From the NCBI GenBank assembly GCA_945859605.1, contig OX243814.1, positions 22,299,201-22,363,200 on the forward strand: a DNA stretch of 64,000 nt, written 5' to 3'. Position 1 is the stretch's first letter, and every line of letters starts with the position of its first letter. Shown piece by piece: positions 1 through 12,235 of this stretch. Below the pieces are notes generated by a model. It did no database searches. It was not told the origin of the DNA and worked only from the letters and a program-made list of their open reading frames with translations. The position numbers were made by a program, and so were the translations under genes. This DNA comes from Lumbricus rubellus. Its lineage: Eukaryota > Annelida > Clitellata > Crassiclitellata > Lumbricidae.

Positions 1-500
1 ATGGGTCGTTGATTGGAATACTGACACAATGGATTTAATTACGCGAGTACAATAGGACGGCTCTAGCACAATGGATCGGTCGAGAGTCGGCCAACAATGG
101 TCTATTGTACGCGATACGAACACAATGGGGCTGGGAGCGTCGTATAACAATGCTAATTAGGGTTAATTATATGACTCAGCTATGATGAGTACACTGACCT
201 CACGGTCAGTGGATGATGAGACGGCGAGGGAGAGGATTGGCCACCGCCCTCATATGCCGAGGCCTTGAAAATGAAGGCGCTAACACTTCATCCCCATTGG
301 CTAGCCCTCCGGGCTAGCTAGACGGGATATCATCATCATCATATGAGTACAATAGGACATTTCGTGGACAATGGGCGCCGAGCGTCGACCAACAATGGAC
401 CATTGTACGCGGTACGAGCACAATAAGGCTGCCGGCGTCGGAGAACAATGGGGCATTGTCTAGAACAATAGGAGGGGTGGGGGTCGGGTCTATTGTTCCA
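1..500. repeat. Spaced CAATGG/CAATAGG module repeat
   Basis: No gene seen. Short modules such as ACAATAGG, CACAATGG and AACAATGG recur every 20-30 bases, with inverted CTATTGT between them. The block near 45-150 is repeated in diverged form at 345-470, and a SINE body separates the two. The layout (short spaced modules, some inverted) resembles the ends of a foldback element, but no second end or target duplication was found inside the window. Confidence 0.45.
165..338 (+). mobile_element. SINE body without tRNA head (family S2)
   Basis: This stretch matches, in opposite orientation, the body of the complete SINE at 31491-31756. Shared blocks include the part around CACTGACC...GGTCAGTGGAT, the GAGAGGATTGGCCACCGCC block and CCCATTGGCTAGCCCTCC. 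The tRNA-like head is missing here. The right end carries a short ATC repeat, as expected for a SINE tail. Identity was judged by eye. Confidence 0.6.
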
Positions 501-522
501 GAACTCTCCCTTATACTACTAC

Positions 523-1100
<578 letters not shown>

Positions 1101-1478
1101 GTGCAGGCGGCCATCCGCAAAGAACAGAAATACCGAGAGTTGCCCACTTCCTACATCTTTCAGCCGGTGGCCATAGAGACATTGGGCCCGTTGAATCCTT
1201 CAGCCTCAGACTTCATAAATGAAATTGGCAGCCGCATCTCTTCTATCACTGGTGACAGACGTGAAGCTTTCTTTCTTTTTCAACGTCTGTCCACTTGCAT
1301 TCAACGCTACAACTTGGTCGCTTTCAAAGGCACTTTTGCCTCACACCCTGAAGACGAGGCCTGACCCACCAGACATACACTCTTCATATAGTAATAGTCC
1401 ATAAGTCCCTAGGGAAATGAAGTACCACAGGGCAAAAAAAATAATAAAAAAATAAAATAATAATATATAATCGTTAAC
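1101..1478 (+). pseudogene. RLE-type non-LTR element, copy C2 (3' end only)
   Basis: About 87 codons of the same ORF end as C1: IETLGPLNPSAS, ITGDRREAFFLFQRLS and RYNLVAFKGTF, ending at a stop near 1364. The 3' UTR has a weakened hairpin (CCCTAGGG...CACAGGG) and a long A/AAT tail. Its 5' truncation falls exactly in the AAT tail of C1, so the two copies sit head to tail. Confidence 0.7.
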
Positions 1479-1568
1479 TCCAGAACAACAAGGTTTTTAA
1501 TTTTGATTTTAAAGCCTGAGGCATTATTTATACCTCGGGCGCTGAAAAAATAATAATATTATTATTAT
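1479..1568 (+). mobile_element. 3' UTR remnant of the same LINE, hairpin and AAT tail only
   Basis: Contains GCCTGAGG and CCTCGGGC as inverted arms around an 11-base AT-rich loop (about 1514-1540), followed by GCTGAAAAAATAATAAT. This is the 3' UTR signature of the RLE-type LINE in + orientation, without coding sequence. Confidence 0.55.
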
Positions 1569-2412
1569 AACTGGAATGTAAGGCTTAGGTTTCGATTTAG
1601 CTTTAACATATCAATTTTAGTTTGGCCGGTCCATGGCCCCAGGTAATCGGGACAAGGTGCCTTGGTAGGCAACGGCATTGTAGCGCTGGATAGCGATTGA
1701 AATGTTCTGGAATAAAAAGCTTGTTTCACGTATGTCTCCAGATAACTTTGACAGCCGGCGACCAATCTCGGACACAAAGGCGAGACCCTCAGTGTTGATG
1801 GGCCCCCATTGTTTCCACTGCTAAGGGGACGAAGATGTATGTCCTTTGGAGGTCGACGTACTTTGTAGTTTTCTTTGTTGCGGCTTTCTCCGCTGCTCTC
1901 CCGGCTTCGGTCGCATTCTCGAGGACGTACGAGGCGGCCACCGTGTCCACCACAGTCGCATCCCAAATCAATGCCTTCCCGTTACTCCAGGAGATCAGAG
2001 TCTGGCCGTCCGGCCTTTTTCCGTCCAACCTGGTGAGGCCCGACGGCTCTTTGATTGCCGGAGTTCCAGCTCTATTTAGACTTCGGTAGACAAGGTCGTT
2101 GATGGTGCTGTGTCTTGCCTGTCTACCGAATCCCAGGGAGCAAGAAAGACCATGTGAACCCCTTGCTGAAACAGGAGCGCCACAAACACATGTGCGCGGT
2201 TCACATATGGGCGCGCCCAGTCGGAGACCAACCGCAACTCTCACAGCCTCGTCACTCAATCTGAGGTCGAACGCGGTCAGTGGAAGGGCGTGTAGCCAGT
2301 CAGAGGCGTGTGGTGCCATTGACGCCTTTAGTCGCGCCCGATCGTATGGGTCTTGTAGCTTTGACTCGATAGAAAGCAGGGTCTTAAGCAACAGCGGGTT
2401 GTCCAGTAGTGA
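1569..2412 (-). pseudogene. RLE-type non-LTR element, copy C3 (C-terminal third)
   Basis: On the minus strand a 200-codon open stretch (2391 to 1789) holds, in order: a linker (ARLKASMAPHASDWLHALP), a Cys/His cluster of the form CxC...HGLSC...RH, then KRPDGQTLISW and LIWDATVVDT. These fit the Cys-Cys-His-Cys plus (R/K)PD-x(12-15)-D arrangement of the restriction-like endonuclease of R2-type LINEs (family knowledge; assignment inferred). The reading frame is lost near 1790 but the ORF end can be followed to about 1650. The 5' truncation at about 2412 borders an ATT tract. Confidence 0.7.
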
Positions 2413-2429
2413 CTGCTTGTGACCTGGAT

Positions 2430-2640
2430 ATTATTATTATTAATGTTACTATTATAATTTTTTTACCCGAGGTATATCAGATCCCTCGGGATTTAAAAAA
2501 ATTATCCGGAGACTTAACAAAATTGTATTATTATTATTATTTTATTTTTCTTTTTAAATATTTTTTAACAAAATTATTATTATTTTTTGACCGAGGTAGT
2601 AAGGATCCCTCGGGCTGTAAAAGTGTAAAAGAATAAAATC
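2430..2640 (-). mobile_element. Two 3' UTR hairpins of the RLE-type LINE
   Basis: Two copies of the family's 3' UTR signature in minus orientation. CCCGAGG...CCTCGGG (about 2466-2490) is preceded by T/ATT tail. CCGAGG...CCTCGG (about 2590-2614) belongs to copy C4. Both arms are conserved although the loops differ. Confidence 0.6.
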
Positions 2641-3812
2641 AGGTTATAGGTTCTCGTCTCCAACGTAGTGCTCAAAATTGCCTCTAAATGCCACAGCGTT
2701 AAATCGTTGTGTGCAAATTGACAAACGCTGGAAAAGGTGCATGGTTTCTCTATGGTAGCCCGTTGCCTCTGTCATGCGTCAGCCCAACTCCTGGATAAAT
2801 TCTAGTCCTGTCCGGTTGATAGGGCCAAGTGATTCGATGGCAACGGGGATGAATTCTTGCGTACTTGATGTTTTTCCGTTCAGCAGCTTGCTCCGCCGCT
2901 CCACCCGCTACTGTCGACGTCAGGTGAATATACGACGCCGCGCATGTTTGGATTGCTGTTGCATCCCATGCGATGAATCTACCTCTTGTCCATGGGACCA
3001 GTGTGGATCCATCTGGTCTTTATCCATCAGTGCGGCTCAGTGCTGACGGTTCCCTTGAACTTGGAATATCCGCCTTTGACATTGCTCTCCAGATAATATC
3101 ATTTAACGCAGCGTGCCGCGCTGCCCTTCCCATTGACCTCTTGCAGATCAGTCCATGATGTCCACCTGGGTCTGCAGTCTCGCCACACTGGCACCGATGT
3201 GATGCACACAGAGTTAGTCCAAGGCGGAATCCTACAGCCACCCTAACCGCCTCATTGCTCAATCCCAGTCCGCATGCCGACAAAGGGATCGTCCCGAGCC
3301 AGCCTCCGACGTGTGCAGCTGATAAAGCTCGAAGTCTTGCCTGGCTGATCGTCGCATCCGGACCAAATCTTCATCTTGTAACAGTCAATCAGAGGTCTTT
3401 TGCTCTCTTGGGATCGGCTCCATCACTGCGGGAAGTGAATCTTTTCGAGCCTCCATCATCTCCTCCCGGTGTGCATCGCTCCACTCCTCCGCGACCCGGA
3501 TGGCACCCACGAGTCCGGCGGTCGATTCAGCTGACGCCAAATATGCTGATAATGCCAGCATCGATATCCGCCTGATCCCAAGGCCTCCATCTCTGATCGG
3601 GAGCGAAGCCTGCAACCACTGCATGTCGCTCAGCTCGTTGTTCAGTATCTTCTCTAGTCCTATCTTCGTTTGATGGTCCATTTCAGCGAGTAACGGGTGA
3701 TTCCAGCACGGACAGGTTCGCAGCATGTAGGTCATTTTTGCTGCGCCAAAGCATGATCGTAGCAGCACTAGTACTGCTTGTGCCTGGATATCCGTCAAAT
3801 CCTTCAATACTC
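2640..3812 (-). pseudogene. RLE-type non-LTR element, copy C4 (C-terminal half)
   Basis: Minus-strand remnant covering the RT thumb and endonuclease-like region. From 3807 down it reads ARSCFG-type thumb sequence with DMQWLQASLPIRDGGLGIR, the block that also marks C6. Further down, 3283-3020 holds GLGLSNEAVRVAVGFRLG and CQCGETADPGGHHGLIC (the Cys/His cluster). The terminal FNAVAFRG-type end lies near 2690. Several frameshifts break the ORF. The 5' end stops in T-rich/ATT sequence. Confidence 0.7.
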
Positions 3813-3837
3813 GAATTATTATTTTTTTAAATTTTTT

Positions 3838-4108
3838 TTATAATCCCTAAGGCTTTAAAAACAATAAATACTAAAAACAGTGTTGTTCTGGAGTTAGTGG
3901 TCGTCGTCACCGGTCGATTGTGCAAAGGTATAGCGAAAAGAAACAGCGTTAAACAGAAAGACGCTGAAAGAGGTGTGCTGTCTCCTGCGAGTCTCCTTAC
4001 GCCATGGTCAGCCGCCGCCCCAGTTCTGATAAGAACTCCCGCCCCTGTGCATTGATGGGACCTAGGGTCTCAAGTGCGACTGGAATGAAGTCGTGTGTTC
4101 CACTAATT
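3838..4108 (-). pseudogene. RLE-type non-LTR element, copy C5 (last ~80 codons)
   Basis: Short minus-strand remnant with the ORF end (LETLGPINAQGREFLSELG-like, then a FLFQRL-like segment and FNAVSFR near 3940) and a decayed 3' UTR. The 5' truncation point lies in an ATT tract that is the tail of copy C6. Confidence 0.55.
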
Positions 4109-4118
4109 TTATTATTAT

Positions 4119-7100
4119 TATTATTATATTATTATTTTTTTGCCCCGAGGTAAAAATGATCCCTCTGGTACTTCAGCACTCTCGATAAAAACAAATTGTC
4201 TGGAATGGACCCTAATCGTCAAGGTCCCAGTTGGAGAAAGTACCCCTAAAAGCGACATTGTTGAAGCGCTGAATCGTTAGCGAAAGGCGTTGGAACAAAT
4301 ACGGCGTTTCGCGGACGTCCCCCGTTGTGGTGCTTTTGCTTTGTCCCAAAGCAGAGAGGAAAGTCAAGCCCTCGTTGTTGATTTGGCCTAGGGTTTCAAA
4401 TGCAAGTGAAATAAAAAAAGGTGGGTTTCAGACAATTGGCTGTACTTTGTGTGTTTGAGGGCCGCTGCTCTCTCGGCCGCCGCACCCGCCGTCCGAGAAG
4501 TGTCTAGTAGACAAGAAGCGGCTGAGGTGTCTGTCACAGTCGCATCCCAAATGAGGCAGCGACCAGCACGCCACGGAATCAGAGTGAGACCATCAGGTCT
4601 CTTGCCGTCAGCCCTTGACAGGCCAACGGGTTCCTTAGTGGAAGGGAAGCCAGCCCGAGTCAAACCTCGGAAGGTCTCATGTCTGGATGAACGACCTGGA
4701 CCTAAAGAGCAGGAGAGCCCGTGCAGGACGTCAGCGGCCACGGCAGAGCCACAAGGGCATCTGTGCGGTTCACAGAGGCCCCAGCCGGCGACCAACTGCT
4801 ACTCTGACTGACTCGTCAAGTCTGAGCCCGCAAGAAGTTATAGGGAGAGCCAGCAACCAATGCCCGCGTGTGGGGCAGATACAGCTTTGAGACGCGCTTG
4901 ATGAAGCCTGGTGTGCAAGTCAGATACGATCTTATCTGTCAGTGGCTTTTCCCAAGATGATTGCCTGTGGACAACACTGCTGTCTGGACGCTGCACCGAA
5001 CTGGCCGTAAGCCAGCGGGACAACATTTCCCCATGTTGTGGATCGGCAGGGAATGAGTCACCTAGCATGATTGACTGGAACGGAAGCATACCTGCGGCGG
5101 AAGCCAGAGAGGCGGGTAATGCCAGCGAGGTTACAGATCGAATGCCCAGTCCACCATCTTTGATTGGCAGCGAGGCTTGAAGCCACTGATCCTCTGACAG
5201 AGGTAGATTTAAGACCTCGACTAGTCTCGAATGTAGGGTCGCGTCGAAAAGCGCCAGGCCCGGGTGATCCGCACAGGGACAGCAACGTAATGTGTAGAGA
5301 AGTCGCGATGAATTAAACGAGTATCTCAACAGGGTAAGGGCGTCGTGCCTTCCAATGTCCTGCAGTCTTTCGAGCGCTCGCCTGAGCTCTGTCGTTCGCT
5401 CCTCCAAAGCCTTGTCCAGGGCGCCAAGTGAGGAAAGCGGTGCACCCAAGAGCAATGCCATTTGGGGATTGGTGTATGTGAACAAGTCCAAAGCGTGGTG
5501 ATCCGCTGCGAGACCAGAATCATGCGAAATCGCCTCACATTTTGAACGGTTAAATTCAAGGCCTAAATCCCGGCATTTGAGCTCCGGTAGTTTAACATCA
5601 TCAGCAACTACTGGCACCTTCACACCCAGAGTGAGGTCATCAAGGTAACCTAGAGTAAGTGTGGATGCCAATTCTGCCAAGATGGGTTGTAGAGGTAAAC
5701 AGAAGAGCAAAGGTCCCATTATCAACAGTGTTGTGGAAAGTATCGGGTAATTGTACTTAAGTAAAAGTAAAAGTAAAATGGATTTTAATTACTTAAGTAA
5801 AAGTAAATGTACTTATCACAAAGGTTACTTAGGTAAAAGTAAAAAGTAGCCCCTTCTATTAATACTTTTTAAGTAAAAAGTAAAAGTACCGAGTTTTTTT
5901 TAAAGCTTAACTCAATCGATTATTAACCTTCAAAAATGCCGTACTAAATTCTCGAAATGGTTATCGTTGAGTCTAGTACGCACACTTCCGTTTAGTTGAT
6001 AGCAACTTATAGCACAATGCACGGCTGAAGAGTCGTTCTGCTGCAGAAATGGCAGTGCATCCAGCGTGCACCACCCATCGAAAATCTATTTTTAGGCATG
6101 CAAATTTGAATAAGCTGTCTTAGCTTAGGGAAACGAAATGTTAATTAGCGCTTTGAAGTAACGAACATTGTAACGAGTGTCGCATAAATTGTAACGAAGT
6201 AAAAGTACTGAAATACGGGTAAAATTTTACTTCGTTGAAAGTAAAAGTCATTAATTTTTTCGATACTTCGTTACATGTGAAAGTACTCAAACTTTTACTT
6301 AAGTACAGTAACGCGTTACTTTTACTTCGTTACTGTACAACACTGGGTCCCAATGGGTCGCCTTGCTGAGGACCAACTTGGGAGAGAAGACTGAATGTGC
6401 CGTATTTCAGGCTCGAAGGCTCGATTATTGGCAAAAAGATGCGAGCTCGGGGAGAATTTCAAAAGCAGAGTTCAGCATATGATCTCTGTAAAAGCATTAG
6501 AAAAGTCTAATTTCACCAGCATAGAGTCATTGTCCAAGTTGTCCAGAAAACGCCTTGCGGCGTGCGCTGCTGCTTCGCAGCCTCCGGCCACGCCCACTCC
6601 CACCTGCCTTGGTGACAAATATGTCGCAACCTTCGGTGCAGCATAAGCGTTTGCGCATTTTGCGGTCAGCCTACGCCAAAGATAGCCAATTACTATTGGG
6701 CGCAGACCTCCTGAGCTTTTGCGCAAAGCAAAGAGGGTGCCTCCAAAAAGGGTAGCACGAATCTGAGTGGGACATGTGCCCCCAAGCAAAAGATTAACCA
6801 GAGCTGTGACTGCAGAGAGCAGCTCGGGACCAGAGTCGGCCTGGTTTACCATTTCCAAAAGATGTTGGGGGCGAAGGCCATCGGGACCCCCTGAGGAACC
6901 CGCTGGAAAGTTTTGGATGCTAGACAGCACCTCTGCCTCCGTAACTTGAAGCGGGCTGCTAGTTGGGAGCGGAGGTATGGGCGGGCGTCAGAAGGTGGCG
7001 TGGGATGCTTTAAACGGAGTTCCTTCATAGTGGATTCATTGATCTCGACTGGCTCGTCATCTGAGAAGAGAATCCGCGCTGCCGCCCTTATGTTGCCATC

Positions 7101-7710
7101 CTCAAGTTTTGCTGCGACCGCTGCAGCAATCGTTTGCCCCCTGCTTGGTCCCGACCGACCTCCCATGCACGGGCTCTCCTGCGGGTTGAAAAGAGCAGGA
7201 ATCTCAAGGGATGCAGGTGAGAAGAATTCATCCGCCCTTGTTTTAATCTCAGAAGTGAGGTTGTGGCGTTTGCCTCCTCTAACAGGTTGTGATAGCGTAA
7301 CGGCTGGCTGCTTTCGGTATGTGTTTCACAAGTCTGACCTGAAGGGTAGGGTTGGGGACCAGGTCTGGGGCAAGGGCTAATCCTGCGTTATCCCCCAGTG
7401 ACCCCGGTGCCCTCTGAAAGGCCTGCTCTGGGGCGCCTCATCAGATGACGTCGAACACCAACGGAAGTGTGTGGGAGCCAGGGCATGGATTATTCCTAGG
7501 TCCATGACGGTGAACTAGGTCATTCTTATGATGCAATTTCCACTCGGAAAAACAGACCCCGCAAATTCCTTTCGCTTTCTGCTGGAACTGCGACGAAAAA
7601 GGAGTGTCGCTAGACGCCAGTGTCGTGTACGTTAAATGAACAACAAACCGACATGGCCAAATAGGCCAGAGAACAGGGGCGTGGAAGGTTACGAAAAGCC
7701 ACAATGCCGT
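4119..7710 (-). pseudogene. RLE-type non-LTR element, copy C6 (longest, split by a MITE)
   Basis: The longest copy, still broken. From 7704 down there is a possible N-terminal zinc-finger segment (CGVC...HHKNDLVHRHG). Then come RT motifs: FPAGSSGGPDGLRPQHL, LRPIVIGYLWRRL, and motif A KLDFSNAF near 6480. A frameshift follows, then GPQQGDPLGP where the MITE (5720-6345) sits. On the far side are PLLFCLPLQP, the catalytic YLDD box and the thumb with QWLQASLPIKDGGLGIR. The C-terminus (4795 to 4388) has a CPCG...HGLSC...RH cluster, KRPDGLTLIPW and LIWDATVTDT. The 3' UTR hairpin CCCCGAGG...CCTCTGG is near 4143-4170, followed by a T-rich tail. The domain order RT then Cys/His then PD...D suggests an R2-group architecture; clade assignment is an inference. 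Confidence 0.75.
5720..6345. mobile_element. hAT-like MITE inserted in LINE copy C6
   Basis: The ends are CAGTGTTGTGG on the left (5726) and the inverse ACAACACTG on the right. The body is rich in inverted AAGTAAAAGTAAA tracts and has no ORF. It is flanked by GGTCCCAT (5712-5719) and GGTCCCAA (6346-6353), an 8-bp target duplication with one mismatch. It separates the RT codons for GDPLGP from PLLFC in C6, so the insertion is certain. The 8-bp TSD and CAGTG-type end fit hAT. Six extra bases on the left make the exact left end uncertain. Confidence 0.8.
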
Positions 7711-7900
7711 CGACCAAACTCTTCAAACTGAGTCTGAATTCGATTTGAAAGAAATAGGAATACGACCTGGGGATACAGAAGGACCTTTCAACGAAAGTTG
7801 ACGAAAAGTTAGGCTAAAACCATCAATAAAACCAAGTTATAACTGCGAATCAACTCTAGTGAAAACAAAACCGCCATGATCGACCAAGGCCATTCCAGAC
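7711..7900. other. Unassigned spacer
   Basis: No ORF, repeat unit or motif recognised between the 5' side of C6 and the ATT microsatellite. Confidence 0.4.
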
Positions 7901-8345
<445 letters not shown>

Positions 8346-8347
<2 letters not shown>

Positions 8348-9372
8348 TTTTTACTATTCAACTTCCTTTATTGCAAAACAGACAAGTGCCTATTCTAACG
8401 TCTCTTCCGAAGAGTAATAATTGCTACTATGGTTCTTGGTCCTCGTCCCCGGTGTCGTGCATAAAAGTTCCTCTAAATGCTACTGCGTTGTAGCGTTGTG
8501 TGCAGATTGACAGGCGCTGAAAAAGAAATGTAGTCTCCTGAGGGTCACCCGTGGTGCCAGTCAGCCGACGACCTAGTTCCTCCATGAACTCGCGACCTGA
8601 CATGTTGATTGGCCCCAATGTTTCTAACGCGATCGGAACGAAGCTGTGGGTTGCAGGGAGATCTGCGTATTTAGTAATTTTGCGCGAGGCGGCCAGTTCA
8701 GCCGCGCTCCCAGGTGTTGACGTTGTCTTCTCTATGTAGGATGCGGCGCAGGTATGGATGCTGGTTGCGTCCCAGGTGATGTATTTTCCTCCAGCCCACG
8801 GTATGAGCGTCGCCCCATCTGGCCTCTTACCGTCGGTGCGAAGGAGCTCTGGGGGTTCTTTCGATGTCCGCTCTTTTCAGCGATCTCCATATGATGTCGT
8901 TCATCGCAAAGTGGCGGCTTGATCGTCCTTCCGATTTCTTGCAAACCAGCCCATGGTGACCTCCGGGGTCCGCCGTCTCGCCACATTGGCACTGATGTGG
9001 AGCACACAGGTTGAGACCCAGGCGTAGGCCGATCGCCACTCGCATCGCCTCGTTGCTCAGGCCTAGACCGCACGATGCAACTGGCACGGTGGATAGCCAG
9101 TCCCCGGCGTGAGGCGCTGATATCGCTCCCAGTCTGGCTCGGTTGAGCGGGTCGCTATTCGCGGACCACACGATCGTCTTGTCTTGATCGATCAAGGGTC
9201 TGTCCCATGTCTTTTGTTTATTCCGTGCAGACCCCTCATCTCCGGGCAACGTTGAACTGCGAGCCTCGTGGATTTCTTTCTCGTAGACGTCCAGCAGTTC
9301 ATCGCGGTCAAGGATGGCCATCCCGAGTGTCTTGGTCGATGCAGCTGACGCTAAAAAAGCTGAAGAAGCCAT
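8346..9372 (-). pseudogene. RLE-type non-LTR element, copy C7 (C-terminal half)
   Basis: Minus strand. 9372 to 8827 reads the thumb/linker (AISAPHAGDWLSTVPVASC, GLGLSNEAMRVAIGLRLG) and the CQCGETADPGGHHGLVC Cys/His cluster. After a frameshift the PD...D region continues (visible as LPWAGGKYITWD-type sequence near 8790). The last 63 codons (8618 to 8427) read GPINMSGREFMEELG, TGDPQETTFLFQRLS and RYNAVAFRGTF. 5'-truncated at an ATT tract at 9373. Confidence 0.7.
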
Positions 9373-9416
9373 TATTATTATTATTATTATTATTATATTA
9401 TTTTTAGCAGCGGGTT

Positions 9417-9612
9417 TGGTAGCCTAACTTCTGGTTCGGTCAAGCCAGAAGTGGGAGGGGCTGTTTCATTTTCAGCAACACAACAGCAAAGCGCCAATGG
9501 CATCTAGCAGAAACTTTAATAAATTAGTGCCCTGTATTAGGCTCGAACCCTGGTCGCGTGGATGACGCTCAGTTTAACGACCAGCGCTCTCTCAACTGAG
9601 CTACTGACCCCC
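9417..9612 (-). mobile_element. tRNA-derived SINE, family S1 (copy 1)
   Basis: The minus strand begins with a tRNA-like head containing box A TAGCTCAGTTGAGAG and box B GGGTTCGAGCC. A body follows that includes GATGCCATTGGCGC, GCTGAAAATGAAACAGCC and CTCCCACTTCTGGCTTG. The same head and body occur at 12034-12235 on the plus strand. The head is not an intact cloverleaf, and the shared non-tRNA body marks it as a SINE. Confidence 0.75.
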
Positions 9613-10005
9613 TCCCCAACCACTGTGTTTCCCGATTCGCGCTTGTTATAAATAATTTCCCGTTCTCTTATCCGGAATTTTTCTTTCTATCTTGAACCAG
9701 CTTTCGCATTAACTCTCAGTCTAGTTAATTTTCTCGGCAGGGCATATTCTTTCGATGTCCACAAAATTTGCATTATGTTGTTAAGCTTCCTTACGGGCAC
9801 CCCCCCCCCACACACACACACACCTCGTCCTCTCCGTGACATTGCCATCTAAGCATGGCTGGCTATCCGCTTCCTATGCCAAAAATCTATATGCATCTTT
9901 GGCAAGTTGTTTACGCACACGTGCCTTTGTCACCAAGCAGTATAATTTGGTACCGGCGTAAGTAGAAAGTCTCTCTAAAAAATTTCAGCCTGATTGTGCA
10001 ACATC
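9613..10005. other. Unassigned spacer with a short CA/poly-C tract
   Basis: No gene seen. Contains a poly-C/(CA)n tract near 9799-9824. Confidence 0.4.
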
Positions 10006-10120
10006 TAGAAGTCAACCCATTCTGAACATTGAGTGCTAAATATATTTACTTACATAATTACTTACTTAAGTAAATACATTTAACACTTAATTCAAATGTT
10101 CAGAATTGGTTGACCTCTAT
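10006..10120. repeat. 115-bp palindromic foldback
   Basis: The left arm (from AGAAGTCAACCCATTCTGAA) and the right arm (ending TTGGTTGACCTCT) are inverted copies with a few mismatches, meeting near TACTTAAGTAA. Probably a tiny foldback MITE; no TSD resolved. Confidence 0.6.
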
Positions 10121-10409
10121 ATGTTTAATTACGTAATCACTTACACGTTGATGACGAGGATTGGATACCTTAAAACTAAAGGAGAAGGCCCAGCGAAGAG
10201 AGGAGTGGCGACACTGGACAGCCGAACCTTCATAGGGGTAGAGAACCAGAAGAAGACAAGAATTACTTACTTATGGCCGTGTCTATGCTCCAGCACACAG
10301 AAGCCGCTCATCTATGGAAGCTCTTCATCAAACTCTGTTTCCCGCCCGATACACAGCCCCCTGCATCGACAGCCCCATCTCATGACAGTCTTCTCTGATT
10401 GTGTCCCTA

Positions 10410-11215
10410 TACAGGGTGGGCCATAAAAAGTGAGACCGCCTACGCGGTTTTGCTAATATTTCGACCAAAAATAAGAATTTGTTAATCAAAATTTACTGAC
10501 TTAAAGCCAATTCATATCTACGTATAATAGCCAAATTTCACAAAGATATGTCAAACAGAACAAAAGTTATACCACTTTTAGTGAGACCACCCATCGTTTT
10601 TTGATGATTCAAAAACACGTTATGAAAAATGAGCAAAAAACGAGTTTCTTAAGTCAAGTTTCAAATAATTTTTTGTCGAAAGTAACATGATACCTTGTGT
10701 TCAAAATGTCCCCCACCCCTACCCAAACATGTTCTGAACCTATTTGTAAAGTTTCCGATGGTCTTGTTGATAGGTTTCAGAGCGAAGTCTTCCCATATCA
10801 ACTCACAATCAGCCTTAAATTCTCCTATCGTTTTTGGACCCAACAAATCGCTGGGTATACTCACTAAAAGTGATATAACTTTTGTTCCGTTTGAAAGTTT
10901 TGTGTGAAATTTGGTAGTTATGCGTAGGTATGAATGCCCTTGAAGCCTGTGAAATTTTATATGAGAATTTCTATTTTTGGCCGATATTTGTTACCTTTTT
11001 GCGTAACGTGTTTTTGATCATCACAAAACGATGGGTGGTCTCACTAAAAGTGGTATAACTTTTGTTCTGTTGGACATATATTTATGAAATTTGGCTATTA
11101 TATGTAGATATGAATTGGCTTTAAGTCAGTAAATTTTGATTAAAAAATTCTTATTTTTTGCCGAAATATTAGCAAAACCGCATAGGCGGTCTCACTTTTT
11201 ATGGCCCACCCTGTA
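10410..11215. mobile_element. Mariner-like MITE, 806 bp
   Basis: The ends TACAGGGTGGGCCATAAAAA and its inverse are followed by about 35 more bases of inverted match (GTGAGACCGCCTA.GCGGTTTTGCTAATATTTCG-like). It is flanked by TA dinucleotides on both sides, as expected of Tc1/mariner target sites. The interior has further inverted copies of a segment with CACCCATCGTTTT and AGTGGTATAACTTTTGTTC, and no transposase. A diverged relative of the right arm lies at 60020-60190. Confidence 0.8.
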
Positions 11216-11399
11216 TATCGTTTCCTCGATCTTCCCCTTTTTTCATTTCCTGCACCTTCCCAATGAAGGATTTGGATATCTGACGTAACCCATTCTGACC
11301 ATGTGCCAAAAACATCGCAGTCGTCTGCTCACTGTGTCGTTTAATGTTTTGCATATGACGGCGTTCCGTATTTTTTCTCCTCGTCACCTTGTCACCTTG

Positions 11400-11990
11400 T
11401 GCCGTCGATTCTTTGAACCCTAGTGACTGCTATGAACCTTTCTCCTCGTAACTCCCTCTATATCTCCTAGGCAGGCCATCTCGAACACCATCGTTGTTCC
11501 AGGTCTCGGAATTGTCTCGCAATGCGCTTAGCAACAGCGTTTCGTACACCTTGATTTTTGTGGCTCTGCTTATTTTCTTTGCGCTCCATATTTTCCTTAG
11601 TGCCTGCCATACTTCTCTCGCTATTCCAATTATTCGTTCCACGTCTTTCTCTGACTCTCCCTGCAGAGGATCAGGAAGAGGACTGACGAGATCCTGGATT
11701 CTAAAGTATACTCACTATCTTCTATAGTGTCTCATGACCTTCCACAATCCATTCCTCCATACACTTTCGAAGGCTTTCCGAAAATCTATATAGCATACAG
11801 TTATATATATATATGTGTGTGTTTCCTCCCAGGCAGACGAAGCTACCCGCCTGCACAAGTTGCTGTCCATTCGCCTCCAGTTGAAACCTCTTATCTCCCC
11901 TCCCAGAAGTTGACTTTCTGTTTTCGTGACATCAATTGCCATTCCGATATTGTGACTCACTTTCACTACCCTTGTCAGTGACACCTGTAA
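11400..11990 (-). pseudogene. LINE reverse transcriptase fragment
   Basis: Minus strand. The upper part (to about 11750) reads CYIDFRKAFESVWRNGLWK, RT motif A. The lower part (11642 to 11430) reads LRKIWSAKKISRATKIKVYETLL...SETW, the typical post-RT segment of Jockey/RTE-like LINEs. The segment between is deleted or decayed. A (TA)n/(TG)n tract at 11804-11822 interrupts the frame. Confidence 0.65.
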
Positions 11991-12033
11991 GCCCTCTGCT
12001 TGTATAGCATCCGCGAACCTGAGTTCTCCTATA

Positions 12034-12235
12034 ACCGTAGCTCAGTGTAGAGAGCGTTGGCCGATAAACTGAGCATCGTTATCGCGACCCGAGTTCAAGC
12101 CTCGCTCAGGGCAAAAATTTATTTGAATTTCCTGTTAGCTGCCATTGGCGCCTTCTGTAGTGATGTTTGAGTCGGGTCTGCTGAAAATAAAATAGCCACT
12201 CCCACTTCTGGCTTGGCCGATCAGGAGTGATCCAA
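12034..12235 (+). mobile_element. tRNA-derived SINE, family S1 (copy 2)
   Basis: Head with GTAGCTCAGTGTAGAG (box A region) and GAGTTCAAGCC (box B). The body contains GCTGCCATTGGCGCC, GCTGAAAATAAAATAGCC and CTCCCACTTCTGGCTTGG, matching the inverse of 9417-9612. No clear target duplication. Confidence 0.75.
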
